Part shown: positions 15,510 through 22,471 of the stretch, one piece after another | Position numbering within the stretch: position 1 is the first letter of the stretch | Layout: every line of letters begins with the position of its first letter | DNA from: DASZZV01 sp035544835 | GTDB taxonomy: Bacteria; Acidobacteriota; Thermoanaerobaculia; Gp7-AA8 | Direction of reading: 5' to 3' | Length of the DNA stretch: 24,460 nt | NCBI GenBank assembly: GCA_035544835.1 | Contig: DASZZV010000457.1 | Span: forward strand, 1-24,460 | Translations under genes and position numbers: made by a program | The notes under the pieces: generated by a model | What the model was told of the DNA's origin: nothing | What the model saw: only the letters and a program-made list of their open reading frames with translations | Databases searched by the model: none

Positions 15510-15560
15510 GTCGGATTACGAAAACCGTAGACCGGATTCATACTAAGGAGAGCATCAAAC

Positions 15561-15821
15561 GTGAAGCCACAGAAAACAGAAATAATTACTCAGTATCGCA
15601 CGCATGACAGCGATACCGGTTCCCCAGAAGTGCAGATTGCACTCCTCTCGAACCGCATCAACTACCTGACTGATCATTTCAAGTCACACGCGAAGGACCA
15701 TCACAGTCGCCGCGGTCTCTTGAAGATGGTCGGGCGCCGCCGCCGTCTTCTGGATTATCTGAAGAAGACCGACGTTGAGCGATATCGCTCGATCATCGAT
15801 AAGCTCGGTATCCGGAAGTAA
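15561..15821 (+). CDS. rpsO: 30S ribosomal protein S15
   Basis: S15 binds the central domain of 16S rRNA early in 30S assembly and contributes to the B4 intersubunit bridge. The 86-residue protein carries the family signatures TGSPEVQIALLSNRINYLT and HHSRRGLLKMVGRRRRLLDYLK (about 20-38 and 46-67) and ends at the normal position. The start is GTG at 15561 with a strong AAGGAG ten bases upstream. In many bacteria S15 represses its own translation through the mRNA leader. The leader here is only about 45 bases, and I cannot identify a specific binding fold in it. pnp follows, an arrangement conserved from E. coli onward. Confidence 0.98.
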   Translation: MKPQKTEIITQYRTHDSDTGSPEVQIALLSNRINYLTDHFKSHAKDHHSRRGLLKMVGRRRRLLDYLKKTDVERYRSIIDKLGIRK

Positions 15822-15840
15822 CCACAGCGAGTTCCCCCGA

Positions 15841-15870
15841 AGGGCGACGATTTCGTCGCCCTTGTAGTTT
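15841..15870 (+). terminator. Hairpin between rpsO and pnp
   Basis: AGGGCGACGA-TT-TCGTCGCCCT (15841-15862) is a perfect ten-base inverted repeat, followed by TGTAG and a five-T run. It starts 19 bases after the rpsO stop. It can act as a partial terminator or as a processing hairpin that sets the rpsO:pnp ratio, as known for the rpsO-pnp spacer in enterobacteria. Confidence 0.7.
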
Positions 15871-15976
15871 TTCCCCTTTTCCTCTTCGCCCCGGACGGGC
15901 ACACACAATGGAAGGGCTGGCCCCTTCAAATAGGAGCGCGCAAAGCCGATGAGTGGGCTTGCGCATCGAATTATCT

Positions 15977-18295
15977 ATGAGTCAAAAAGTTGAATTAGAA
16001 ATTGGCGGGCGGACGCTCTCTTTCGAGGCGGGCGATATTGCTCGCCAGGCCAATGGCGCGGTCGTCGTTCGCTACGCTGACACGATCGTGCTGGCCACGG
16101 CCTGTTTCCGGGAAGGAACGGTCCTCGGCGACTTCATGCCGCTGACGGTCGATTATAAGGAGTACACGTACGCCGGCGGACGCATTCCGGGCGGCTTCTT
16201 CAAGCGTGAGGGACGTCCCACGGAGCGGGAGATTCTCACCTGCCGTCTCATCGATCGCCCCCTGCGCCCGTCCTTTGCCAAGGGCTACCGCCAGGAAACG
16301 CAGATCATCGGCCTGGTCCTTTCGGCCGATGGCGAGAATGATCCGGACATCTTTGCCATCAACGGCGCCTCGGCGGCTCTGATTATCTCCGAGATTCCTT
16401 TTCACAATCCCATCGGCGCCGTTCGCGTTGGCTCGATCAATGGTGAGCTGGTAATCAACCCTTCGAATTCGCAGCGCGACCTGTCTGACCTCGATCTCAT
16501 CGTGGCCGGAACCGATGACGCCATCGTGATGGTCGAAGCGGGCGCGCGGGAAGTCGACGAGAGCCTGGTCCTCGATGCGCTCGAGAGAGCGCATCAGGAG
16601 ATTCGCAAGATCGTGGCCTCGCAGAAGGAATTGCAGCGCCTCATCGGCAAGCCGAAAATCGAGGTCAACTACTTTCCGAAGTACACGTCCGAAGTATTCG
16701 AGAGCCTTAGCAGCCGGTTCTCCGATGCCATGAAGACGGCGCTCCAGACCACCGGCAAGCAGGCCCGCAAGGTGGCTGTAAGCAGCGTGGTCGGAGGCAT
16801 GCTCGAGGGCATCGCACCGGAAGAGACCGAGAAACTCACGGCCCACAAGGCAGTCGTCGAAGATCTGCAGAAGAAAGTCACCCGCGATCTCATCACCGGC
16901 GAGACCAAGCGCCTCGATGGCCGCGCCCCCAATGAAATCCGTCCCATCACCATTCAGCTCAATCCGCTGCCGCGTACCCATGGCTCGGCCATCTTCACCC
17001 GTGGTGAGACCCAGGCTCTCGTTACGGTCACGCTCGGAACGCCGCAGGAAGCACAGCGCGTCGAGGACTTCGAAGGTGAGACGCTGCAGCGCTTCATGCT
17101 CCACTACAACTTCCCTCCGTTCTCGGTGGGCGAGGTGAAGTTCATGCGCGGGCCGGCCCGCCGCGAGATCGGCCATGGCAACCTGGCTCGTCGCGCTCTT
17201 TCCCCACTGCTCCCGTCAGAGGACAGCTTTCCCTACACCATCCGCATCGTCTCCGACATTCTCGAGTCCAATGGCTCCTCGTCGATGGCCTCAGTGTGCG
17301 GTGGCTCGCTGGCGCTGATGGCTGCTGGTGTCCCGCTGGCCTCACCGGTCGCTGGAGTCGCCATGGGCATGGTAAAGGGCGACAGCCGCACCGTCGTTCT
17401 GACCGATATCGCCGGCGCCGAAGATCACGACGGCGATATGGACTTCAAGGTCGCCGGTACCGAGAAGGGCATCACCGCTCTTCAGATGGACATCAAGGTC
17501 AGCGGTCTGTCGCGCGACATCATGGCGCAGGCGCTGGCGCAGGCCAAAGAGGGGCGTCTCTACATCCTCAACAAGATGAAATCCGCGATCGAGATCCCGC
17601 GCACCGAGCTCTCCGAGTTCGCGCCGCGGCTGTATACGATTTACGTACCGAAGGACAAAATCCGCGACGTCATCGGATCGGGTGGTAAGACCATTCGCTG
17701 GATCGTTGAAGAGACCGGCTGCAAAATCGAGGTCGAGGATGACGGAAAAGTCATCATCGCCTCCAAAGACGAAGCATCGGCCCAGCGCGCAACCGACATT
17801 ATCAAAGGTCTTACGGCCAGCCCGGAGATCGGAAAGAACTACATGGGAACCGTCAAGCGCATCGAGCCATACGGGGCCTTCGTCGAGATCATCCATGGAC
17901 AGGACGGACTGCTTCATGTCTCCGAAATCGCCCACACGCGCGTGAACTCGGTGACGGACCATTTCCAGCTCGGCGATCAGGTCGAAGTGCAGGTCGTCGG
18001 AATCGAGCCGGACAGCGGCAAGATCCGTCTGTCACGTAAGCCGCTGCTCCCGCCTCCAACCGAGGAAGAGCTTGCGACGGCCGGCTCTTCAGGCGGCCGC
18101 GGCGAAGGTGGCAGTCGTGGTCCGCGTCGGGAAGGCAGCGGTAGCGGCGGACGCGACCGAGGTCCGCGTCGCGAGGGTGGCGGCGGCAATTTCGGTGGAG
18201 GTTACCGAGGCGGCAACCGAGGCAGCAGCGGTGGCAGCAGCGGTGGCGGAAATCGCGGCGGTGGCGAGAGTGGAAGTGGCGGCAGCGGTTCGTAG
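15977..18295 (+). CDS. pnp: Polynucleotide phosphorylase
   Basis: PNPase is the 3'-to-5' phosphorolytic exoribonuclease and core degradosome enzyme. The 772-residue protein has the first RNase PH domain (from MSQKVELEIGGRTLSFEAGDIARQ), the all-alpha linker, the second RNase PH domain with FMRGPARREIGHGNLARRAL and EDHDGDMDFK (metal and catalytic residues D483, D489, K491 by alignment with E. coli), a KH domain with IGSGGKTI (from 566), an S1 domain (about 620-690), and a C-terminal tail of about 70 residues rich in Gly, Arg and Ser with RGG-like repeats. I chose ATG 15977 because it gives the normal N-terminus; an in-frame GTG at 15953 would add eight residues. A strong terminator follows at 18320-18344. 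Confidence 0.97.
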   Translation: MSQKVELEIGGRTLSFEAGDIARQANGAVVVRYADTIVLATACFREGTVLGDFMPLTVDYKEYTYAGGRIPGGFFKREGRPTEREILTCRLIDRPLRPSFAKGYRQETQIIGLVLSADGENDPDIFAINGASAALIISEIPFHNPIGAVRVGSINGELVINPSNSQRDLSDLDLIVAGTDDAIVMVEAGAREVDESLVLDALERAHQEIRKIVASQKELQRLIGKPKIEVNYFPKYTSEVFESLSSRFSDAMKTALQTTGKQARKVAVSSVVGGMLEGIAPEETEKLTAHKAVVEDLQKKVTRDLITGETKRLDGRAPNEIRPITIQLNPLPRTHGSAIFTRGETQALVTVTLGTPQEAQRVEDFEGETLQRFMLHYNFPPFSVGEVKFMRGPARREIGHGNLARRALSPLLPSEDSFPYTIRIVSDILESNGSSSMASVCGGSLALMAAGVPLASPVAGVAMGMVKGDSRTVVLTDIAGAEDHDGDMDFKVAGTEKGITALQMDIKVSGLSRDIMAQALAQAKEGRLYILNKMKSAIEIPRTELSEFAPRLYTIYVPKDKIRDVIGSGGKTIRWIVEETGCKIEVEDDGKVIIASKDEASAQRATDIIKGLTASPEIGKNYMGTVKRIEPYGAFVEIIHGQDGLLHVSEIAHTRVNSVTDHFQLGDQVEVQVVGIEPDSGKIRLSRKPLLPPPTEEELATAGSSGGRGEGGSRGPRREGSGSGGRDRGPRREGGGGNFGGGYRGGNRGSSGGSSGGGNRGGGESGSGGSGS

Positions 18296-18319
18296 TCGGT
18301 AATCAACAGAATTCAAATC

Positions 18320-18344
18320 CAAAGGCGGCCTCGGGCCGCCTTTT
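18320..18344 (+). terminator. Intrinsic terminator after pnp
   Basis: AAAGGCGGCC-TCG-GGCCGCCTTTT (18321-18344) is a near-perfect GC stem with flanking A and T runs, starting 25 bases after the pnp stop. The A run on the other side allows function in both directions, which suits the convergent SirB1-type gene. Confidence 0.9.
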
Positions 18345-18369
18345 GCGTTCGGAGTTGCGAACGCCGCAG

Positions 18370-18426
18370 TTCGTGGCAAGGGTTTCCGAACCCTTGTGCC
18401 GCGGCGTCGAGCCGCGGCGTTCCTGT
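18370..18426. repeat. Modular palindrome, half copy identical to 15186-15242
   Basis: These 57 bases are identical to the left arm of the element at 15186: TTCGTGGCA, the AAGGGTT-TCCG-AACCCTT fold-back, the GCCGCGGC-GTCGA-GCCGCGGC hairpin and GTTCCTGT. No matching right arm follows; instead diverged sequence with an imperfect fold (about 18447-18475) leads to a full element of the other subtype at 18494. The pnp to SirB1 spacer (18296-18624) is thus terminator plus two repeat units. Confidence 0.95.
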
Positions 18427-18493
18427 AGCGATTCACAGAGACACTGCGCTGTCGCGCAAGAAGTGTCGGAACCTCGTTGAATCCCGTAGGTTG

Positions 18494-18616
18494 TTGTGTG
18501 GCACAGGCGCTCTTGCCTGTGCGTCGGCCGTCGAGGCCGACTTCTCTCCTGATTTGCAGCAGAAACGCCGCGGCTCGACGCCGCGGCACACAGGCAAGAG
18601 TGCCTGTGCCACACAA
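18494..18616. repeat. Modular cloverleaf-like palindrome, copy 2
   Basis: The outer arms (about 18494-18521 and 18589-18616) pair with one G/T-type mismatch. The inner hairpins are TCGGCC-GTCGA-GGCCGA (18524-18540) and GCCGCGGC-TCGAC-GCCGCGGC (18567-18587). It is nearly identical to copy 1 at 4709-4833, differing mainly in the linker between the two inner hairpins. It ends eight bases before the stop codon of the convergent minus-strand gene, the same placement at a gene 3' end as copy 1. Confidence 0.95.
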
Positions 18617-18624
18617 GAGGCGCC

Positions 18625-19320
18625 CTACTTTTTCATCAGCATCCCTATGCGCTCTCGCGCGGCAGTGGCGCGTTTGGCATCGTGGTTCTGCTGATAGATG
18701 TTCTGCAGATTGGCCAGCACTCGCGTCAGCGTCTCACGCGCCGTCCAGGCGCGAAGATGCTCGCTCCGCAGCTTCACGTTTCCACCGCTCATCTCGTTGA
18801 TGAACTCACCGATCTCGCGAACGGTGAGCGTTCGTCCGCCGTGAAAGGGGTCGACGTAGACCTCACTCAATTCGAAGCGCATCTTCACGAGGTAATGACC
18901 TGGCACTCCGACGCCAGCCGCGTCGAGTCCTACCTTCCGGGCAATGTCGATAAAGAGAATCGACAGCGTGATGGGGATTCCGATCCGGCGGTCGAGGACC
19001 TCGTTGAGGTATGAGTTTCTGGGATCGTAGTAACTGGCGACATTGCCTATGAATCCCCGGCGGTCGAAGAGCTCGGCATGGACGTGTCCGAGCTTGAAGA
19101 TGTCCGGCTCGCCGCGGTTGATCCGCTCCCTGACCCGATCTGCGATCTCGTCGAGCTGCGCGAGATACTCCTCGATTTTCAGCTTCGGGTATTCCTCCAG
19201 CGCGATGAGCAGCGCGCCTCGGGCCATGGCTTCGAGAGGGATATCTGCGCTGGCCAGCTGTTCGAGCTGACGCCGCGCCTCGGAAGGATGAATGTAGATG
19301 GCCTGCCCCATCACACCCAT
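18625..19320 (-). CDS. SirB1-family transglutaminase-like protein
   Basis: This belongs to the SirB1 / transglutaminase-like core 2 group, whose members are widespread, often near housekeeping genes, and not well characterised biochemically. The 231-residue product has an N-terminal helical part (to about 75), then the family core FDRRGFIGNVASYYDPRNSYL, DRRIGIPITLSILFIDIARKVGL and GVGVPGHYLVK (roughly 85-150), with the His of PGHYLV and the Asp of YVDPFHGG in the usual places. The C-terminal helices resemble a TPR-like end. The transglutaminase Cys is replaced, as in many SirB1 proteins, by the hydrophobic PITLS segment, so enzymatic activity is doubtful. ATG 19320 is used; ATG 19311 is an equally possible start. 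It converges on pnp. Confidence 0.85.
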   Translation of the reverse strand: MGVMGQAIYIHPSEARRQLEQLASADIPLEAMARGALLIALEEYPKLKIEEYLAQLDEIADRVRERINRGEPDIFKLGHVHAELFDRRGFIGNVASYYDPRNSYLNEVLDRRIGIPITLSILFIDIARKVGLDAAGVGVPGHYLVKMRFELSEVYVDPFHGGRTLTVREIGEFINEMSGGNVKLRSEHLRAWTARETLTRVLANLQNIYQQNHDAKRATAARERIGMLMKK

Positions 19321-19520
19321 AGTAGCAGGGGCGGCATCGCTAATCTCCCTGTTGGCTCGCCGAGCCCCTCTGCCGCTCGGAAGCGCTGCAAGCTCCTCGG
19401 AATGGAAACGAACCGGCCGATTTGTCTGCCAGGGATAGAGTGAGACGCGGTGAAGGCTGCTGAATCCGAGAGAAGAATAGCGAGCCTACCCGCTGTTGTG
19501 CTGGAGAACTGGACGATCGA

Positions 19521-19760
19521 ATGAAAAGAATTGTCGATGTGGAGTACGACGCCGAAGCGAGAGTCCTGAGGCTCGAAGCGCCCCTGGCGGATGTGCAGGA
19601 TCACATGAAGCTGCGAGTGGTCATTGAGCAGCCCGCCGAGGGACCAGCACCAGATGACCCTGCACGTCGTGAGGAGCTGATTGCGCTCTTTGGCGTTCTG
19701 CGCGACGATCCCCTCGAACGACCGCCTCAGGGAGATCTCGGAGAGCGAGACTCGCCTTGA
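19521..19760 (+). CDS. Antitoxin-like protein upstream of a decayed VapC
   Basis: This is a 79-residue acidic protein with an N-terminal beta-rich pattern (MKRIVDVEYDAEARVLRLEAPL..VQDHMKLRVVIEQP) resembling small AF2212-like antitoxins that pair with PIN-domain toxins, followed by a charged, proline-containing C-terminus. The family assignment is from pattern only and is tentative. The adjacent downstream sequence (19761-19920) is a recognisable but broken PIN-domain C-terminus, which supports an antitoxin role. The last residues (RPPQGDLGERDSP) may come from the deletion junction rather than the original protein. A GGAGAA lies upstream of the ATG at a long distance. Confidence 0.55.
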   Translation: MKRIVDVEYDAEARVLRLEAPLADVQDHMKLRVVIEQPAEGPAPDDPARREELIALFGVLRDDPLERPPQGDLGERDSP

Positions 19761-19772
19761 ACGATTCGAGCG

Positions 19773-19920
19773 CGTACCGAGCTTTTGGGCACGCCGATAG
19801 GGCCGAACGATCTGCTCATCGCCGCAATCGAGCGCTTGCCCACGGCCTAACTCTCGTGACGCACAACACTCGCGAATTCTCCCGGGTCCCGGATTGAGCC
19901 TCGACGATTGGGAGATCTGA
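19773..19920 (+). pseudogene. VapC (PIN-domain toxin) remnant with two frameshifts
   Basis: Read with two single-base corrections, this stretch encodes the C-terminal part of a VapC. The first frame, ending at a TAA at about 19850, contains ELLGTPIGPNDLLIAAIER. Shifting by one base then gives AHGLTLVTHNTREFSRVP. A second shift gives GLSLDDWEI and a TGA at 19918-19920. The order PNDLLIAA, then THNTREF, then the GL.L.DW ending is diagnostic of the VapC acidic-pocket half. The N-terminal half with the first two acidic residues is missing. It follows the antitoxin-like gene directly, so this is a dead toxin-antitoxin locus. Confidence 0.78.
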
Positions 19921-19955
19921 TCGAAGGGTGGCAATTCGAGAGGAAGAACGCGGCG

Positions 19956-19977
19956 GTATGGATTCATACAGTACAAT
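19956..19977 (+). promoter_or_regulatory. Candidate VapB operator and -10 element
   Basis: GTATG-GATT-CATAC (19956-19969) is a perfect inverted repeat immediately followed by TACAAT (19972-19977), a good -10. The ATG of vapB is at 19984, six bases after the -10, which would put the transcription start at or next to the start codon. AbrB-type VapB proteins commonly autoregulate by binding palindromes like this. No -35 is visible. Confidence 0.5.
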
Positions 19978-19983
19978 ACATAC

Positions 19984-20217
19984 ATGGCGCGATATCCCAC
20001 TTCCACCGTTCTCGAGCGCGGACAGGTCACGATCCCCAAGGAGCTACGGAAGCGGCTGGGGATCAATCCGGGGACTGTACTCGAGTTCCACGCCGAGGCC
20101 GGAAAGCTCATCGCCTCCAAGCGATCCGAGGCAAGCCGCGTCGAGCGGGTGTACGGATCGCTGCGGTCCGGTGGATCGACCGACGAGGTGATGCGGTCTC
20201 TGCGCGGGAGACGATGA
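19984..20217 (+). CDS. vapB: VapB-type antitoxin (AbrB/MazE-like DNA-binding domain)
   Basis: This is the antitoxin of a type II VapBC pair. It binds and neutralises the VapC RNase and usually represses its own operon. The 77-residue protein has a swapped-hairpin AbrB domain: TVLERGQVTIPKELRKRLGINPGTVLEFHAEAGKLIASK (about 8-46). A C-terminal segment (SRVERVYGSLRSGGSTDEVMRSLRGR) of the kind that threads into the toxin active site follows. There is no Shine-Dalgarno site, and the -10 box sits only six bases before the ATG, so a leaderless mRNA is likely. Its stop overlaps the vapC start by four bases (ATGA). Confidence 0.88.
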   Translation: MARYPTSTVLERGQVTIPKELRKRLGINPGTVLEFHAEAGKLIASKRSEASRVERVYGSLRSGGSTDEVMRSLRGRR

Positions 20218-20621
20218 TCACAGCGATCGATACGAATGTTCTCCATGACGTTCTGGCGGCGGATGCGAAGTACGGGCGGCGCTCCGCTGCCACTCTCGAG
20301 CGCTGCATCTCCGAGGGATCGCTCGTGGCCTGCGAGGTGGTTTGGGCCGAGGCAGCAGCCGTCTTTCCGGAGACCACGGCATTTCGCGAGGCGATGACCG
20401 TTCTTGGTGTGCCGTATTCCGCTCTTTCAATCGAAGCAGCTCTTCATGCCGGTGAAACATGGCGGCGTTACCGATCACGGGGAGGTCGACGGGAGAGAGT
20501 CGCGGCTGATTTTCTGATCGGCTCTCACGCGCTGCTGCAGGCTGACCGTCTCCTCACCCGCGACCGGGGCTTTTATCGCGACTATTTCTCGAAGCTTAAA
20601 GTCATTGATCCGACAGAGTAG
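20214..20621 (+). CDS. vapC: VapC-type PIN-domain ribonuclease toxin
   Basis: This is a Mg2+-dependent PIN-domain RNase. VapC toxins typically cut tRNA or rRNA at specific sites when free of VapB. The 135-residue protein has all expected acidic residues: D6 in AIDTN, E46 in VVWAE, D99 in AADFLIGSHA and D117 in LTRDRGFYRDYF, so it looks intact and active. The start ATG at 20214 overlaps the vapB stop by four bases; the longer open frame upstream is in another phase from vapB and is not used. The specific RNA target cannot be deduced. Directly downstream are 139 bases without a clear gene, then the RelE/ParE locus. Confidence 0.9.
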   Translation: MITAIDTNVLHDVLAADAKYGRRSAATLERCISEGSLVACEVVWAEAAAVFPETTAFREAMTVLGVPYSALSIEAALHAGETWRRYRSRGGRRERVAADFLIGSHALLQADRLLTRDRGFYRDYFSKLKVIDPTE

Positions 20622-20747
20622 AGCCCAGAGCGGGATGACGAGCGCCTCGCGGGCCACCAGCTCCCTCAAAATGAAGCTGGCGGGCGGAGGGTTCGAGAAT
20701 CTGACGGACGCGCAGTTGGAGGCGTGAGCACAACGTAGGCCCTGAGG

Positions 20748-20760
20748 TAAGATTGCCTCT
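20748..20760 (+). promoter_or_regulatory. -10-like element at the relB-like gene start
   Basis: TAAGAT (20748-20753) lies seven bases before the ATG at 20761 and sits inside a GAGG...CCTC inverted repeat (20745-20759). As for the vapB gene, this spacing implies a leaderless transcript. There is no Shine-Dalgarno sequence and no convincing -35. Confidence 0.35.
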
Positions 20761-20949
20761 ATGAATACCGCCAAGGAAGAAGTCAGAAGATTGCTTGAGC
20801 GAATCCCGGACGAAGTGAGCTTCGAAGAAATTCAGTACCAGGTTTACGTACTCGACGAGATCAGCCGCGGTGTCGACGAGATCGACGGCGGCGAGGCGGT
20901 TGAGCACGAAGATGCCAAACGTCGCCTGGCGAAATGGTTCGCAAAGTAA
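20761..20949 (+). CDS. Antitoxin of a RelE/ParE-type module
   Basis: This is a 62-residue acidic protein (MNTAKEEVRRLLERIPDEVSFEEIQYQVYVLDEISRGVDEI, then GGEAVEHEDAKRRLAKWF) of the type frequently found as the first gene of RelE/ParE loci. The predicted structure is helical. The conserved IQYQVYV and the terminal RRLAKWF, with an HEDAK segment, match antitoxins whose C-terminus wraps the toxin. The exact family name is not certain. The toxin gene starts 16 bases before its stop, indicating translational coupling. Confidence 0.72.
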   Translation: MNTAKEEVRRLLERIPDEVSFEEIQYQVYVLDEISRGVDEIDGGEAVEHEDAKRRLAKWFAK

Positions 20950-21257
20950 GGTGGGCGCCGCGGGCCATCGCGTTGATTGAGGAAGCAGCCCGGCATGTAG
21001 CTGGCGATTCACCGGAAGCGGCTCAACGACTCGTCACCGATGCAGTCGCCGCGGCCGAGAGTCTCGCGGAGTTGTCCGAACGAGGTCGGATGGTTCCAGA
21101 GCTTGACGATCCGGCCTACCGGGAGCTACTGGTTGGATCCTATCGCCTTGTATATCGAGTTGAGGCCGACAACGTCGCCGTCGTGGCATTCGTGCATGGC
21201 GCTCGCGACTTCCGCTCGTGGTGGAAGCGCTACCGCCGTGAAGGCGCGCCCAACTAG
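20934..21257 (+). CDS. RelE/ParE-family toxin
   Basis: The 107-residue product has the RelE/ParE fold pattern: VRWAPRAIALIEEAARHVAGDSPEAAQRLVTDAVAAAESLAELSERGRMVPELDDPAYRELLVGSYRLVYRVE, then VAVVAFVHGARDF. Key family positions are the early W-x-P-x-A, the GRMVPE turn, the YRELLVGSYRLVY strand pair and H92 in VHGARDF. RelE members cut mRNA on the ribosome while ParE members poison gyrase. The GSYRLVYR core is shared by both, and the absence of clear RelE catalytic residues leans towards ParE-like, but this is not decided. The ATG at 20934 overlaps the antitoxin gene. Confidence 0.85.
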   Translation: MVRKVRWAPRAIALIEEAARHVAGDSPEAAQRLVTDAVAAAESLAELSERGRMVPELDDPAYRELLVGSYRLVYRVEADNVAVVAFVHGARDFRSWWKRYRREGAPN

Positions 21258-21397
21258 ATTATCGAGGTTGAAAACCTGCCCGAAGCAATGCCGCAGAAGG
21301 ATGCGCCCATCGAAGCGCAATTGCATCGAGGAGGTCTTTTCAATCAACGCGTTGCGAAGTGCGAAGCTCCGACCCCAACCGATGAACGCTGCTGAAT

Positions 21398-22351
21398 GTG
21401 AACAACGTCAAGCTGGCGCGATTCAAGGAGATCTTCCCGGGACCAGCGAAGACCGACAAGATCGACACGCGAAAGACTCTGGAGTTGATGCACATGCGCA
21501 AGGTGCTTCCGTTAGCGAAGACCGTCCTTCATCGCGTCGGTCACACTCCGGTGGAGAACGACCAACTCAAGCGCTACACGCGCCGGCGACGACAACTCGT
21601 CGACGACAAGGTCCGTGTGATCAACCGGCTCCAATCCGATGTTCAAGCCGTCTCGCCGGGTCTGCTCGAGATCACCGGTGAAGCAGGAAATCTGTGGTTC
21701 CTCCACTTGCTAACCTGCCGCGAGGATCTGAGCAAGATCGCCAGCATGCGCCGTCCGAGCCTGCTCAAGATTCGCGGCGTCGGTCAGACTTATGCCACCA
21801 AGATCGAAGCGTGGCAAAGCACTGCCACGTTCTCGGACGAGGTCGAGTGGGTCGGACCGATGATCATCGCTGACGCGCAGCGTGTGGTGGATCTGACCCG
21901 CCAGATTCAAGCGATCGATAAACAGATCGTGACGATTGGCGCGAGCTCGACCATCGTCCGCAGAATCGAGACCATCCCTGGCTTCGGCTTGGTTACTTCT
22001 GCCACGCTCGCGGGCGAGATCGGCAACCTCGATCGCTTCGAAGCTGAAACGAGTCTGGCGCTCTATAGCGGCATGACACGACTCGATAACAGCTCCGGTC
22101 AGTTCACGGGATCGAAGAACACTCGCCAGGTCAACACTCATGCAAAAGGAGCCATGATGGTCGCCGTCGCTCGTCATATCGACCACGTCCCGGAATCGAA
22201 GATCTACTACGACAAGAAGAAAGCCGAAGGCAAAACGCACAACCAGGCCGTCCGAGCCCTCGGGCGTCACCTAATCCGCGTGATCTGGTCGATGATCAAG
22301 AACGATCGCGACTACGTTTCGAAGTCGGAACGCATCTCAAAAATCGCTTGA
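21398..22351 (+). mobile_element. IS110-family transposase, N-terminally truncated
   Basis: The product is a DEDD-type IS110 recombinase missing its first 75-90 residues. The 317 readable residues begin at a GTG within NNVKLARFKEIFPGPAKTDKIDTRK, which holds the third and fourth acidic residues of the RuvC-like site (D20 and D23 here) but lacks the first Asp and the Glu. An in-frame TGA at 21383-21385 closes the frame upstream. The C-terminal Tnp_IS116/IS110/IS902 domain is complete, with IPGFG (193-197), the catalytic-serine region NSSGQF (231-236) and HNQAVRALGRHLIRVIW. Loss of half of the RuvC site should inactivate transposition. No flanking inverted repeats are expected for this family, and the element borders cannot be set. 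Confidence 0.9.
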
Positions 22352-22471
22352 AAATTCTACCGGGATGTTCAGACCTTGATTTTTGCCTGACTTATTCGCG
22401 TTTGCGGACTTCTCTCAACTTCGCAAAGGCCACGTCAGCCAGGCCGTCGTGGGCCTTACGGTGGAGCGGCA
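22352..22471. other. Non-coding flank of the IS110 remnant
   Basis: This is about 120 bases between the transposase stop and the protease gene end. It contains a weak fold, TTTGCG(22401-22406)...CGCAAA(22422-22427), and nothing else recognisable. It may include the right end of the insertion element. Confidence 0.4.

Noticed and set aside
15510..15560. Possible S15 autoregulatory RNA fold in the rpsO leader
   Set aside because: The leader is short and I could not define a stem matching any known S15 binding motif.
20635..20727. A 30-codon frame (MTSASRATSSLK, ending NLTDAQLEA) between vapC and the relB-like gene
   Set aside because: There is no ribosome binding site or partner and it is too short to support. 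It may be a fragment of an older gene.
21040..21681. A 213-residue plus frame overlapping the RelE/ParE gene and the start of the IS110 remnant
   Set aside because: It runs out of phase across two unrelated genes, has a Ser/Arg-rich composition and shows no domain.
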